Positions 1 through 7,023 of a stretch of DNA of 8,683 nucleotides are shown in pieces. The stretch is taken from contig UROS01000097.1 in assembly GCA_900549445.1 (NCBI GenBank), positions 1-8,683 on the forward strand, in the 5' to 3' direction. The translations under genes and the position numbers were made by a program. How positions within the stretch are numbered: position 1 is the stretch's first letter; every line of letters begins with the position of its first letter. The notes below the pieces were generated by a model, which was not told where the DNA came from, made no database searches, and saw only the letters and a program-made list of their open reading frames with translations. Origin of the DNA: an uncultured Porphyromonadaceae bacterium (GTDB lineage Bacteria; Bacteroidota; Bacteroidia; Bacteroidales; Muribaculaceae).

Positions 1-40
1 AATTCTATCGTTTCACTAAAGATATACCAAAAAAAGTGGG

Positions 41-48
41 TAACTTTG
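41..48 (+). promoter_or_regulatory. Bacteroidetes-type -7 promoter box for the nqr operon
   Basis: TAACTTTG matches the Bacteroidetes -7 consensus TAnnTTTG exactly and lies 27 bases before the nqrA ATG, implying a short leader of roughly 20 bases. No clear -33 TTTG/TTG is seen at the expected spacing, so the call rests on the -7 box, its position before a six-gene operon, and the near-identical TAACTTTGCA at 6142. Start of transcription near 55 is inferred. Confidence 0.7.
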
Positions 49-75
49 CACAAGCAAAACAAGTACTATCAAAAA

Positions 76-1410
76 ATGAGAAAAACGATAAACCTCCGAA
101 AGGGATTGAACCTTAATCTCAAGGGCGGTATCGAGGGTGACGGAGTGACGCAGGTCGCACCGTCGCTTGTCGCAGTGGTACCCGACGATTATCCCGGATT
201 CGCTCCGAAGCCAGAAGTGGCCGAAGGTGATTCAGTCGAGGCCGGATCTCCGTTGCTGCACGACAAGCAGTGCGAGAAGATAAAACTGGTCAGCCCTGTA
301 GCCGGCAAGGTAAGCGCGATTGTTCGCGGTGCCAGGCGCAAGATTGAAAGAATAGTCATCGAAGCGTCGTCAGGCGACGCCGTGCAGTTTGAGACAGCAG
401 GTCTGCCGGACGCATCGTCGGTAAAAACCCTGCTTATGGAAAGTGGACTGTGGGCGATGATGCGTCGCCGGCCCTATGACATAATACCTCAGGCCGACGA
501 TGAGCCCCGCGATATTTTCGTCACGGCCATGGATACCGCTCCCCTCGCCTACGATCCGGAGAAACTTGCTGCCGGCAAGACCGCTGAAATCGCAGCCGGA
601 GTAAAAGCTCTGAAACTCCTGACGAAAGGCACTATATATATAGGTATAGGGAAAGACTCTCAGATGGCCGACATCGAAGGAGCCGAAATGATTGAGTTCA
701 ACCGTCTGCATCCGTCAGGAAACGCCGGCGTCCAGGCTGCCAATATAAAACCAGTAAACAAGGGTGAGGTCATCTGGACTCTTGACATTGCCACACTCAT
801 AAAGATCGGAGAGCTGATGATGACCGGAAAAGTCGACTTCAGCGTCACAATAGCCGTCACCGGTTCTGAAGTTACGCGACCCTGCCTGGTCAGAACGGTA
901 ATCGGAGAGGCTGTTGACCCGATTCTGAAAGGGAATATAAATGAAGACGGCCGCAACCACCGCATAATCTCCGGCAACGTTCTTACCGGCATTCCGGTAG
1001 GCAGCGACGGATTTCTGCGTTATCCCTACCGACAGATAACCGTGATACCGGAAGGCGACGATGCCGACGAATTCATGGGCTGGGCATCGCTGAGTGCAAA
1101 CAAGATGAGCACGAGCCGTTCGTTTATCGGACATTTCCTCCACAAAGCGTTTTCGCCCGACGCTCGTATTCAGGGCGGCCGACGGGGTATGATAATGTCG
1201 GGGGAATACGATAAGGTTTTCCCCATGGACATACTTCCCGAATATCTCATCAAGGCAATCCGGTCACGCGACATCGACCAGATGGAACAGCTCGGCATCT
1301 ATGAGGTTGCACCCGAGGATTTCGCGCTCGCAGAATATGTGGATCCGTCCAAACTCGAACTTCAGAAAATGGTAAGGGAAGGTCTGGACTATCTTCGCAA
1401 TGAGATTTGA
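76..1410 (+). CDS. nqrA: Na+-translocating NADH:quinone reductase subunit A
   Basis: NqrA is the large peripheral cytoplasmic subunit of the Na+-NQR complex, lying against NqrB at the quinone side. The 444-residue product is close to the usual ~445 length. It opens with the family signature RKGLNLNLKGG (residues 8-18), followed by a lipoyl-like region with SPVAGKV at 73-79, then the NqrA core with FNRLHPSGNAGV at 208-219 and a C-terminal part including FPMDILPEYLIKAIRSRD (382-399). The ATG at 76 is chosen over an in-frame TTG at 46 because the TTG lies inside the -7 promoter box and the family N-terminus begins at MRKTI. The upstream bases are A-rich with no Shine-Dalgarno. It is the first gene of nqrABCDEF, with nqrB 34 bases downstream. 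From memory, many proteobacterial NqrA proteins have ALCEFVC near the C-terminus; here it is ALAEYVD (418-423), apparently a lineage variant. Confidence 0.97.
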   Translation: MRKTINLRKGLNLNLKGGIEGDGVTQVAPSLVAVVPDDYPGFAPKPEVAEGDSVEAGSPLLHDKQCEKIKLVSPVAGKVSAIVRGARRKIERIVIEASSGDAVQFETAGLPDASSVKTLLMESGLWAMMRRRPYDIIPQADDEPRDIFVTAMDTAPLAYDPEKLAAGKTAEIAAGVKALKLLTKGTIYIGIGKDSQMADIEGAEMIEFNRLHPSGNAGVQAANIKPVNKGEVIWTLDIATLIKIGELMMTGKVDFSVTIAVTGSEVTRPCLVRTVIGEAVDPILKGNINEDGRNHRIISGNVLTGIPVGSDGFLRYPYRQITVIPEGDDADEFMGWASLSANKMSTSRSFIGHFLHKAFSPDARIQGGRRGMIMSGEYDKVFPMDILPEYLIKAIRSRDIDQMEQLGIYEVAPEDFALAEYVDPSKLELQKMVREGLDYLRNEI

Positions 1411-1444
1411 ACCGCAATAAGTCACTTCTTCATACAATCCAATA

Positions 1445-2653
1445 GTGAAAGCTTTAAGAAATTATTTAAACCGTGTCAAGCCGAATTTTGAACCCGGCGG
1501 AAAGCTCCATGCATTCCGCAGCGTGTTTGACGGCTTTGAGACATTTCTTTTCACCCCGAACACGACATCGACGTCGGGAGTGAATATCCACGACAGCCTC
1601 GACTCGAAGCGAGTGATGATTATCGTGGTTCTTGCGCTTATGCCGTGTCTTCTTTTCGGCATGTACAACACCGGCTACCAGAACTGGCTCGGAGCAGGCG
1701 CGCAAAGTTTCCCTTTCTGGGAAATAATGCTCTACGGATTTCTCGCAATTCTACCCAGAATAGTTGTGACCTACGTGGTTGGACTGGGCATAGAGTTTAT
1801 CGTAGCGCAATGGCGCCGCGAGGAGATTCAGGAAGGATTCCTCGTGACAGGTATTCTCGTTCCCCTTATCTGCCCTATAGAGACTCCGCTCTGGATGCTC
1901 GCTGTGGCCACCGCCTTCTCGGTTATTTTCGTTAAGGAGGTATTCGGCGGAACAGGCTACAATATATTTAACGTGGCTCTCGTAACCCGCGCTTTCCTGT
2001 TCTTCGCATATCCCGCCCAGATGAGCGGCGACAACGTATTCGTTTCAACGAAACCGATTCTCGGCATAGGCAACAACGTTACGTTTGCCGACGGCATTTC
2101 GGGAGCGACTCCTCTCGGACAGATAGCCACTTCCGCAGCCGGCGAACAGCCACTCAACATAGTCGGTGACCCGATTACGACCTGGGACGCTTTCCTCGGA
2201 CTCATTCCGGGTTCTTTTGGCGAAACGTCGACTCTTTGCATTCTCATCGGAGCGATAATTCTTCTTTGGACCGGCATAGCATCCTGGCGCATAATGCTTT
2301 CCGTAATCGCAGGCGGACTTCTCATGGGCTGGATAGCAAACGTATTTGAAACTCCCGCTTATCCGGCATCATTCATGTCGCCCATCGATCAGCTTCTTTA
2401 CGGAGGCTTTGCTTTTGCTGCCGTATTCATGGCGACCGACCCCGTGACGGCGGCACGCACCGGTACAGGCAAGTATATCTACGGCTTCCTCGTAGGTGTA
2501 ATCGCCATCCTTATCAGAGTTTACAACACCGGCTACCCGGAGGGCGCGATGCTCGCAGTGCTTCTCATGAATGCATTCGCACCGCTCATCGACTACTGTG
2601 TGGTTCAAGCAAACATCAACCGCCGCCTGCGCCGTGCAAGGAGCGAGGCATAA
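1445..2653 (+). CDS. nqrB: Na+-translocating NADH:quinone reductase subunit B (GTG start)
   Basis: NqrB is the main membrane subunit of Na+-NQR. It carries a covalently bound FMN and takes part in quinone reduction and Na+ transfer. The 402-residue protein starts with GTG at 1445; the N-terminus MKALRNYLNRVKP matches the family and no nearby ATG fits. Multiple hydrophobic segments fill residues ~57-380, including VMIIVVLALMPCLLFGM at 57-73. The flavinylation motif SGAT is at 219-222, so Thr222 is the predicted FMN-phosphate ester site. Other family stretches are KEVFGGTGYN (164-173), RAFLFFAYPAQ (182-192), and MATDPVTAARTGTGKYIYG (329-347). The C-terminus is basic (RRLRRARSEA). No Shine-Dalgarno is seen. 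nqrC begins 16 bases after the stop. Confidence 0.97.
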   Translation: MKALRNYLNRVKPNFEPGGKLHAFRSVFDGFETFLFTPNTTSTSGVNIHDSLDSKRVMIIVVLALMPCLLFGMYNTGYQNWLGAGAQSFPFWEIMLYGFLAILPRIVVTYVVGLGIEFIVAQWRREEIQEGFLVTGILVPLICPIETPLWMLAVATAFSVIFVKEVFGGTGYNIFNVALVTRAFLFFAYPAQMSGDNVFVSTKPILGIGNNVTFADGISGATPLGQIATSAAGEQPLNIVGDPITTWDAFLGLIPGSFGETSTLCILIGAIILLWTGIASWRIMLSVIAGGLLMGWIANVFETPAYPASFMSPIDQLLYGGFAFAAVFMATDPVTAARTGTGKYIYGFLVGVIAILIRVYNTGYPEGAMLAVLLMNAFAPLIDYCVVQANINRRLRRARSEA

Positions 2654-2669
2654 CATCCGATATTAAGTT

Positions 2670-3383
2670 ATGAACAAGCAAAGCAATTCATATACCGTCA
2701 TCTACATCATCGTAATGGTTGTGATCGTAGGGGCGGCTCTGGCACTTACCTCACTGGCGCTCAAACCGAAGCAACAGGAGAACATCGACGCCGACAAAAT
2801 GCGTCAGATTCTTGCAGCCGCTCTAATATCGCCAGAAAAGGGAGCCAACGTGGTGGAGACATACAATAAGTTTATCACTTCGAGTTTCGTCGTAAACTCA
2901 GAAGGCGAAAAAGTAGAAGGAGCCGACGCATTCACCGTCAATGTAGCAGATCAGAGCAAACTCAGTGCCGACAAACGCGAACTGCCGGTGTTTGAGGCCC
3001 GGACTGCCGACGGCGCAGTAAAATATATCCTCCCGGTTTACGGAGCAGGCCTCTGGGGACCCATCTGGGGCTATGTGGCTTTCGACTCGAACGGTTCGAC
3101 TATCTACGGCGCATATTTCGCTCATCAGGGCGAGACTCCCGGTCTCGGCGCCGAAATAGAGAAACCGGCTTTCAGCGACCAGTTCAAGGGCAAAAACGTG
3201 TTCAAGGACGGACGGTTCAAGCCCGTGGCCGTTGTCAAAGCCGGCCAGAAACCGATTGACGGTGAGGATTATGTAGACGGCATTTCGGGAGGCACCATCA
3301 CCTCAAAAGGTGTGGGCGCCATGCTCGACAACTGCCTTTCGCCCTACAAGAACTTCCTCAAATCGCTCGCAAACGAAAACTAA
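2670..3383 (+). CDS. nqrC: Na+-translocating NADH:quinone reductase subunit C
   Basis: NqrC carries the second covalent FMN of Na+-NQR on an extracytoplasmic domain held by one N-terminal helix. The 237-residue product has a hydrophobic segment at about residues 8-30, then a soluble FMN-binding domain with the family stretch HQGETPGLGAEI (152-163). The flavinylation motif is SGGT (206-209), making Thr209 the predicted FMN attachment site; proteobacterial NqrC often has SGAT, so the Gly at the third position is a tolerated variant. GLWGPIWGYVA (127-137) is also typical. ATG start 16 bases after nqrB; no Shine-Dalgarno. Attachment of FMN needs the ApbE transferase, which is not in this window. 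Confidence 0.97.
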   Translation: MNKQSNSYTVIYIIVMVVIVGAALALTSLALKPKQQENIDADKMRQILAAALISPEKGANVVETYNKFITSSFVVNSEGEKVEGADAFTVNVADQSKLSADKRELPVFEARTADGAVKYILPVYGAGLWGPIWGYVAFDSNGSTIYGAYFAHQGETPGLGAEIEKPAFSDQFKGKNVFKDGRFKPVAVVKAGQKPIDGEDYVDGISGGTITSKGVGAMLDNCLSPYKNFLKSLANEN

Positions 3384-3416
3384 CCATCTGTCAAACCACT
3401 AAAAACCGCCTTTAAA

Positions 3417-4043
3417 ATGGCTGAAAAAATAAAAAACCGAGACGTGTTCTTCAACCCGTTCTCGAAAAACAACCCCGTGGTTGTGCAGGTGCTCGGCATT
3501 TGCTCCGTGCTCGCCGTCACAGCCAAACTCGAACCGGCAATAGTGATGGGTATCTCAGTGATAGCCGTCCTCGCGTTCGCCAATGTGATAATATCACTTC
3601 TCCGCAACACCATTCCGACCAACATCCGTATTATCGTGCAACTTGTAGTCGTGGCGGGACTTGTTGTAATCGTCGACCAGCTGCTGAAAGCGTTTGCCTA
3701 CGACGCGAGCAAACAGCTGTCGGTGTTCATCGGCCTAATCATCACCAACTGCATTCTCATGGGCCGTCTCGAAGCATTTGCCATGGGCAATAAGCCGTGG
3801 CCATCCTTCCTCGACGGTGTAGGCAACGGAATAGGCTACACCGTAATTCTCGTAATCGTAGGATTCTTCCGCGAATTGCTCGGATGCGGCACCCTGCTCG
3901 GATACCACGTGCTGCCGCAGTCGTTTTACGACGCCGGTTATGTCAACAACGGCCTCATGATTCTTCCGCCGATGGCTCTCATAGTCGTGGCGTGCATTAT
4001 CTGGGTTCACCGTAGTGTAAACAAAGATCTGCAGGAAGATTAA
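3417..4043 (+). CDS. nqrD: Na+-translocating NADH:quinone reductase subunit D
   Basis: NqrD is a polytopic membrane subunit that forms a pseudo-symmetric pair with NqrE. The 208-residue protein has about six hydrophobic segments. Cys29 (LGICSVLAVT) and Cys112 (TNCILMGRLEAFAM) sit at the positions that, in Vibrio cholerae Na+-NQR, join NqrE cysteines to hold an intramembrane iron-sulfur centre passing electrons from NqrF towards the NqrC flavin. Both are retained here, supporting a working complex. The membership is NQR rather than RNF because NqrA and a full NqrF are encoded alongside. It starts at ATG 33 bases after nqrC, with an A-rich rather than Shine-Dalgarno leader. Confidence 0.96.
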   Translation: MAEKIKNRDVFFNPFSKNNPVVVQVLGICSVLAVTAKLEPAIVMGISVIAVLAFANVIISLLRNTIPTNIRIIVQLVVVAGLVVIVDQLLKAFAYDASKQLSVFIGLIITNCILMGRLEAFAMGNKPWPSFLDGVGNGIGYTVILVIVGFFRELLGCGTLLGYHVLPQSFYDAGYVNNGLMILPPMALIVVACIIWVHRSVNKDLQED

Positions 4044-4068
4044 TTCATACTGAAAAAGAATTCACAAA

Positions 4069-4686
4069 ATGGAAAATCTGAATCTGTTCATCCGGTCGAT
4101 CTTTGTCGACAACATGATATTTGCCTACTTCCTGGGCATGTGTTCATTCATCGCCGTCTCTAAAAACGTAAAGACGGCGTTCGGACTCGGAATTGCCGTA
4201 ACGTTTATGCTCTGCATAACGCTGCCGATCAACTACCTGCTCAACACCTACGTGCTCCAGCCCGGAGCTCTCGCATGGCTCGGGCCTGACTTTGCGGCCG
4301 TAGACCTCAGCTTCCTGTCGCTTATAATGTTCATAGCCGTAATCGCGTCGATGACTCAGCTTGTCGAGATGGCGGTTGAGAAATATAGTCCCGCTCTATA
4401 TTCGTCGCTCGGCATCTTCCTGCCCCTCATAGCAGTGAACTGCGCCATTCTCGGCGGCTCGCTCTTCATGCAGCAGCGCGGATTCGGCAGCGTATGGACC
4501 GCAGCGTGCGCAGGCGCCGGCTGGGGTATCGGCTGGCTTCTCGCTATCGTGGCCATCGCGGCCATACGCGAGCGTCTGGCGGTTTATTCCAACATTCCCC
4601 GCCCCCTTCGCGGCGTAGGCATCACGTTTATCATCACGGCCCTCATGGGCATTGCCTTTATGAGTTTCCTCGGAATTAAAATATGA
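4069..4686 (+). CDS. nqrE: Na+-translocating NADH:quinone reductase subunit E
   Basis: NqrE is the second of the paired polytopic membrane subunits. The 205-residue protein starts MENLNLFIRSIFVDNM, as in the family, and has about six hydrophobic segments. Cys25 (FLGMCSFIAVSKNV) and Cys125 (AVNCAILGG) correspond to the NqrE cysteines known to share the intramembrane iron-sulfur centre with NqrD. A stretch around 60-80 (YVLQPGALAWLGPDF) appears slightly longer than in Vibrio NqrE, which fits the five-residue shift of the second cysteine. Its TGA stop overlaps the nqrF start in ATGA at 4683-4686, suggesting translational coupling and matched output of the two subunits. Confidence 0.96.
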   Translation: MENLNLFIRSIFVDNMIFAYFLGMCSFIAVSKNVKTAFGLGIAVTFMLCITLPINYLLNTYVLQPGALAWLGPDFAAVDLSFLSLIMFIAVIASMTQLVEMAVEKYSPALYSSLGIFLPLIAVNCAILGGSLFMQQRGFGSVWTAACAGAGWGIGWLLAIVAIAAIRERLAVYSNIPRPLRGVGITFIITALMGIAFMSFLGIKI

Positions 4687-5993
4687 CAGCAATGACACTA
4701 CTGAACATTATATGCGCATCGACCGGAGAGCTCACCGTGCTTGCCGGCGTGGGAATCTTCCTGATAATCACGCTGCTGCTTGTGGCTGTGCTGCTCACCG
4801 CAAAAAAATACCTCGTTCATTCGGGCAAGGTTAAAATCACCATCAACAACGATAAGGTAATTGAAGCCGATTCGGGCAAGACGCTTCTATCGACATTTGC
4901 CGACAACAACATTTTCCTGTCGTCGGCCTGCGGCGGCAAAGGCAGCTGCGGACAGTGCAAATGCGAGGTCTTCGAGGGCGGAGGCGATATTCTCCCCACT
5001 GAAAAAGTGCATTTCTCGCGCAAACAGCAGCAGGACCACTGGCGTCTGGGCTGTCAGGTAAAGGTAAAGGAAGACATCAGCGTGGGCATCCCTGCTTCGG
5101 CGCTCGACGTAAAAGAATGGGAATGCGAGGTGATTTCCAACAACAACGTTGCCACGTTCATAAAGGAATTCATCGTAGCTCTTCCCAAAGGCGCCCACAT
5201 GGACTTCATACCCGGCTCATACGCCCAGATACGCATCCCCGAATACTCGATGGACTATGACAAGGACATCGACAAAGCATCGATCGGCGACGAATATCTG
5301 CCTGCATGGCAAAAATTCGGCCTGTTCGGTCTCAAATGCAAAAATACCGAGACGACAGTGCGCGCCTACTCAATGGCAAACTACCCGGAAGAGGGCGACC
5401 GTATCATGCTGACAGTGAGAATAGCCACTCCTCCATTCAAACCTAAACCTCAGGTGGGCTTCCAGGACGTGATGCCTGGCATCGCATCAAGCTACATATT
5501 CTCCCTCAAGCCGGGCGACAAGGTGATAATGAGCGGCCCTTACGGAGACTTCCACCCTATCGTCGACTCAAAAGCCGAGATGATGTGGATTGGAGGCGGC
5601 GCCGGAATGGCTCCCCTGCGCGCCCAGATTATGTGGATGACCAAAACGCTTCACACAACCGACCGCGTAATGAACTATTTCTACGGCGCCCGTGCCCTCA
5701 ACGAAGTATTCTACCTCAACGACTTCCTGCAGCTTGAGAAAGACTTCCCGAACTTCCGGTTCCACCTCGCGCTCGACCGCCCGGATCCGGCAGCCGATGC
5801 CGCAGGCGTAAAGTATACTCCAGGATTCGTTCATCAGGTAATTTACAACAACTACCTCAAGGATCATCCCGCACCGGAGGACATCGAATACTACATGTGC
5901 GGCCCCGGCCCGATGAGCGCAGCAGTCAACAAAATGCTCGACGACCTCGGAGTTGACCCGACATCGATTCATTACGACAATTTCGGAGGCTGA
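4683..5993 (+). CDS. nqrF: Na+-translocating NADH:quinone reductase subunit F (NADH-oxidising)
   Basis: NqrF is the entry point of Na+-NQR: it oxidises NADH with FAD and passes electrons one at a time to its 2Fe-2S cluster. The 436-residue product has an N-terminal membrane helix (about 17-40), then a plant-type ferredoxin domain with Cys83, Cys89, Cys92 (CGGKGSCGQC) and Cys124 (RLGC). The FAD-binding RAYS motif is at 227-230. The NADH-binding Rossmann part shows GGGAGMAPLR (304-313) and YYMCGPGPM (403-411), and the chain ends in DNFGG, typical of the family. Vibrio NqrF is about 407 residues, so this one is longer, partly at the N-terminus. The start ATG at 4683 overlaps the nqrE stop; a second in-frame ATG at 4692 is an alternative. 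It is the last gene before the operon terminator. Confidence 0.97.
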   Translation: MTAMTLLNIICASTGELTVLAGVGIFLIITLLLVAVLLTAKKYLVHSGKVKITINNDKVIEADSGKTLLSTFADNNIFLSSACGGKGSCGQCKCEVFEGGGDILPTEKVHFSRKQQQDHWRLGCQVKVKEDISVGIPASALDVKEWECEVISNNNVATFIKEFIVALPKGAHMDFIPGSYAQIRIPEYSMDYDKDIDKASIGDEYLPAWQKFGLFGLKCKNTETTVRAYSMANYPEEGDRIMLTVRIATPPFKPKPQVGFQDVMPGIASSYIFSLKPGDKVIMSGPYGDFHPIVDSKAEMMWIGGGAGMAPLRAQIMWMTKTLHTTDRVMNYFYGARALNEVFYLNDFLQLEKDFPNFRFHLALDRPDPAADAAGVKYTPGFVHQVIYNNYLKDHPAPEDIEYYMCGPGPMSAAVNKMLDDLGVDPTSIHYDNFGG

Positions 5994-6025
5994 TTACTCC
6001 GACATCTGACTTCCGACCCATTCGC

Positions 6026-6075
6026 CGGCCGGCGTGTTTATCCCGTAAAATGGAAAACGCGCCGGCCGATTTTTT
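6026..6075 (+). terminator. Intrinsic terminator of the nqr operon
   Basis: A 14-base-pair stem pairs 6026-6039 with 6055-6068, with one G-T wobble (6035/6059). Its GC-rich base is CGGCCGGCG, the loop is 15 bases, and TTTTTT follows at 6070-6075. It begins 33 bases after the nqrF stop. The left side includes the perfect 12-base palindrome CGCCGGCCGGCG (6023-6034), so other local folds exist. Confidence 0.88.
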
Positions 6076-6141
6076 GCCGGCTCATTTCTGTCGATTCTCG
6101 TTATTTTGGACAAAACCGCTTATTTATTGAAAAAAAATCCG

Positions 6142-6149
6142 TAACTTTG
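6142..6149 (+). promoter_or_regulatory. Bacteroidetes-type -7 promoter box for the GT5-like/DUF4270 pair
   Basis: TAACTTTG is identical to the box before nqrA and fits the TAnnTTTG consensus. It lies after the nqr terminator and 36 bases before the ATG of the GT5-like gene. The -33 region is AT-rich (TATTTATTG at 6121-6129) without a clean TTTG at the best spacing. The next gene has no separate promoter that can be seen, so this probably drives both. Confidence 0.7.
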
Positions 6150-6185
6150 CAGATACATTCATAACTAACAGATATACCATTCTTG

Positions 6186-7001
6186 ATGGAGAACAATAAA
6201 GTACTTTACATCTCGCAGGAAATCAACCCTTATCTTCCCGAAACACCCATGTCGATACTCGGGCGCGACGTGCCTCAGGGAATTCAGGGCAAGCATTTTG
6301 AAGTGAGAACTTTCATGCCTAAATACGGATGCATCAACGAACGTCGCAACCAGCTTCATGAGGTAATCCGCCTTTCGGGCATGAACCTTTCGATTGATGA
6401 TGCAGACCATCCGTTGATTATCAAGGTGGCCACACTTCAGCAATCGAGAATGCAGGTGTACTTTATAGACAACGACGACTATTTCCAGCCTCTCCCCGAA
6501 AAAGGTCTCGAAACCGACCTCACCCCCGACGACAACGACGAGCGGATAATGTTCTTCGTAAACGGCGTTATTGAGACCGTACAGAAACTTCGCTGGCAGC
6601 CTGCTATTGTCCACGTGTCCGGATGGGTTTCCGCCCTCGCTCCTCTTTATCTCCGCTTCAAGTATCAGGACAATCCCCTTTTCGTAAACTCAAAGATTGT
6701 ATACGCCATTCATAAGGAAAATTTCAACGGCACACTCGACCCGAGATTCGTTGAAAAACTCAAAATGACAGGCTTCCCCGACGAAGCCCTCACTTCTCTC
6801 GGAACCGAACCAGCCGACTGGATGAAGCTCAACAAGCTTGCAATTGACCATTCCGACGCCATTATCGAGGCCACCGATGGAATCCCGTCTGAACTGACCG
6901 ACTACGCAGTCGCAACAGGCAAACCTTTCCTGCGCTTCAACGGCGAGGACAGCCGTGCCGACGACTACGCCGAGTTCTATCACTCCATCCTTGGCGAATA
7001 A
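6186..7001 (+). CDS. Stand-alone GT5 N-domain protein (glycogen/starch synthase-like), probably not catalytic
   Basis: The 271-residue protein resembles the N-terminal (starch synthase catalytic, GT5) half of ADP-glucose glycogen/starch synthases, but full enzymes are about 480 residues and have a second Rossmann domain that is missing here. Visible family stretches are KVLYISQEINPYLPE (5-19), VRTFMPKYGCINERRNQLHE (40-59), a strand-like MQVYFIDNDDYF (89-100), HVSGWVSALAPLYL (143-156) and IVYAIHKENFNG (171-182). The sugar-nucleotide KTGGL motif expected near residue 20 is replaced by ETPMS, and the HxHDW-type motif reads HVSGW, losing its second histidine. No signal peptide is seen, so it is likely cytoplasmic. 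Start: ATG 6186 is preferred to the adjacent TTG at 6183. Similar short homologues are, from memory, common in Bacteroidales and usually labelled glycogen synthase. Stop and clean frame show no sign of recent truncation. Function unknown; synthase activity is doubtful. Confidence 0.85.
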   Translation: MENNKVLYISQEINPYLPETPMSILGRDVPQGIQGKHFEVRTFMPKYGCINERRNQLHEVIRLSGMNLSIDDADHPLIIKVATLQQSRMQVYFIDNDDYFQPLPEKGLETDLTPDDNDERIMFFVNGVIETVQKLRWQPAIVHVSGWVSALAPLYLRFKYQDNPLFVNSKIVYAIHKENFNGTLDPRFVEKLKMTGFPDEALTSLGTEPADWMKLNKLAIDHSDAIIEATDGIPSELTDYAVATGKPFLRFNGEDSRADDYAEFYHSILGE

Positions 7002-7023
7002 AGCAATCCATTCCTCCATTACA

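Noticed and set aside
370..1143. Overlapping minus-strand open frames of 110-142 codons opposite nqrA
   Set aside because: They lie wholly inside a strongly supported gene, resemble no family, and long antisense frames are expected in coding sequence of this base composition.
3417..4686. RNF complex rather than NQR for the paired membrane subunits
   Set aside because: RNF lacks NqrA and a flavin-containing NqrF; both are encoded in this operon.
5568..5972. Minus-strand frame of 134 codons opposite nqrF
   Set aside because: Shadow of the NADH-binding domain of nqrF; no own promoter or recognisable domain.
6183..6185. TTG directly before the ATG of the GT5-like gene as start
   Set aside because: The adjacent ATG is a better initiator and the family N-terminus does not need the extra residue.
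6955..7023. Earlier GTG start for the lipoprotein gene
   Set aside because: It would add 23 residues before a clear lipoprotein signal peptide and overlap the preceding gene by 47 bases.
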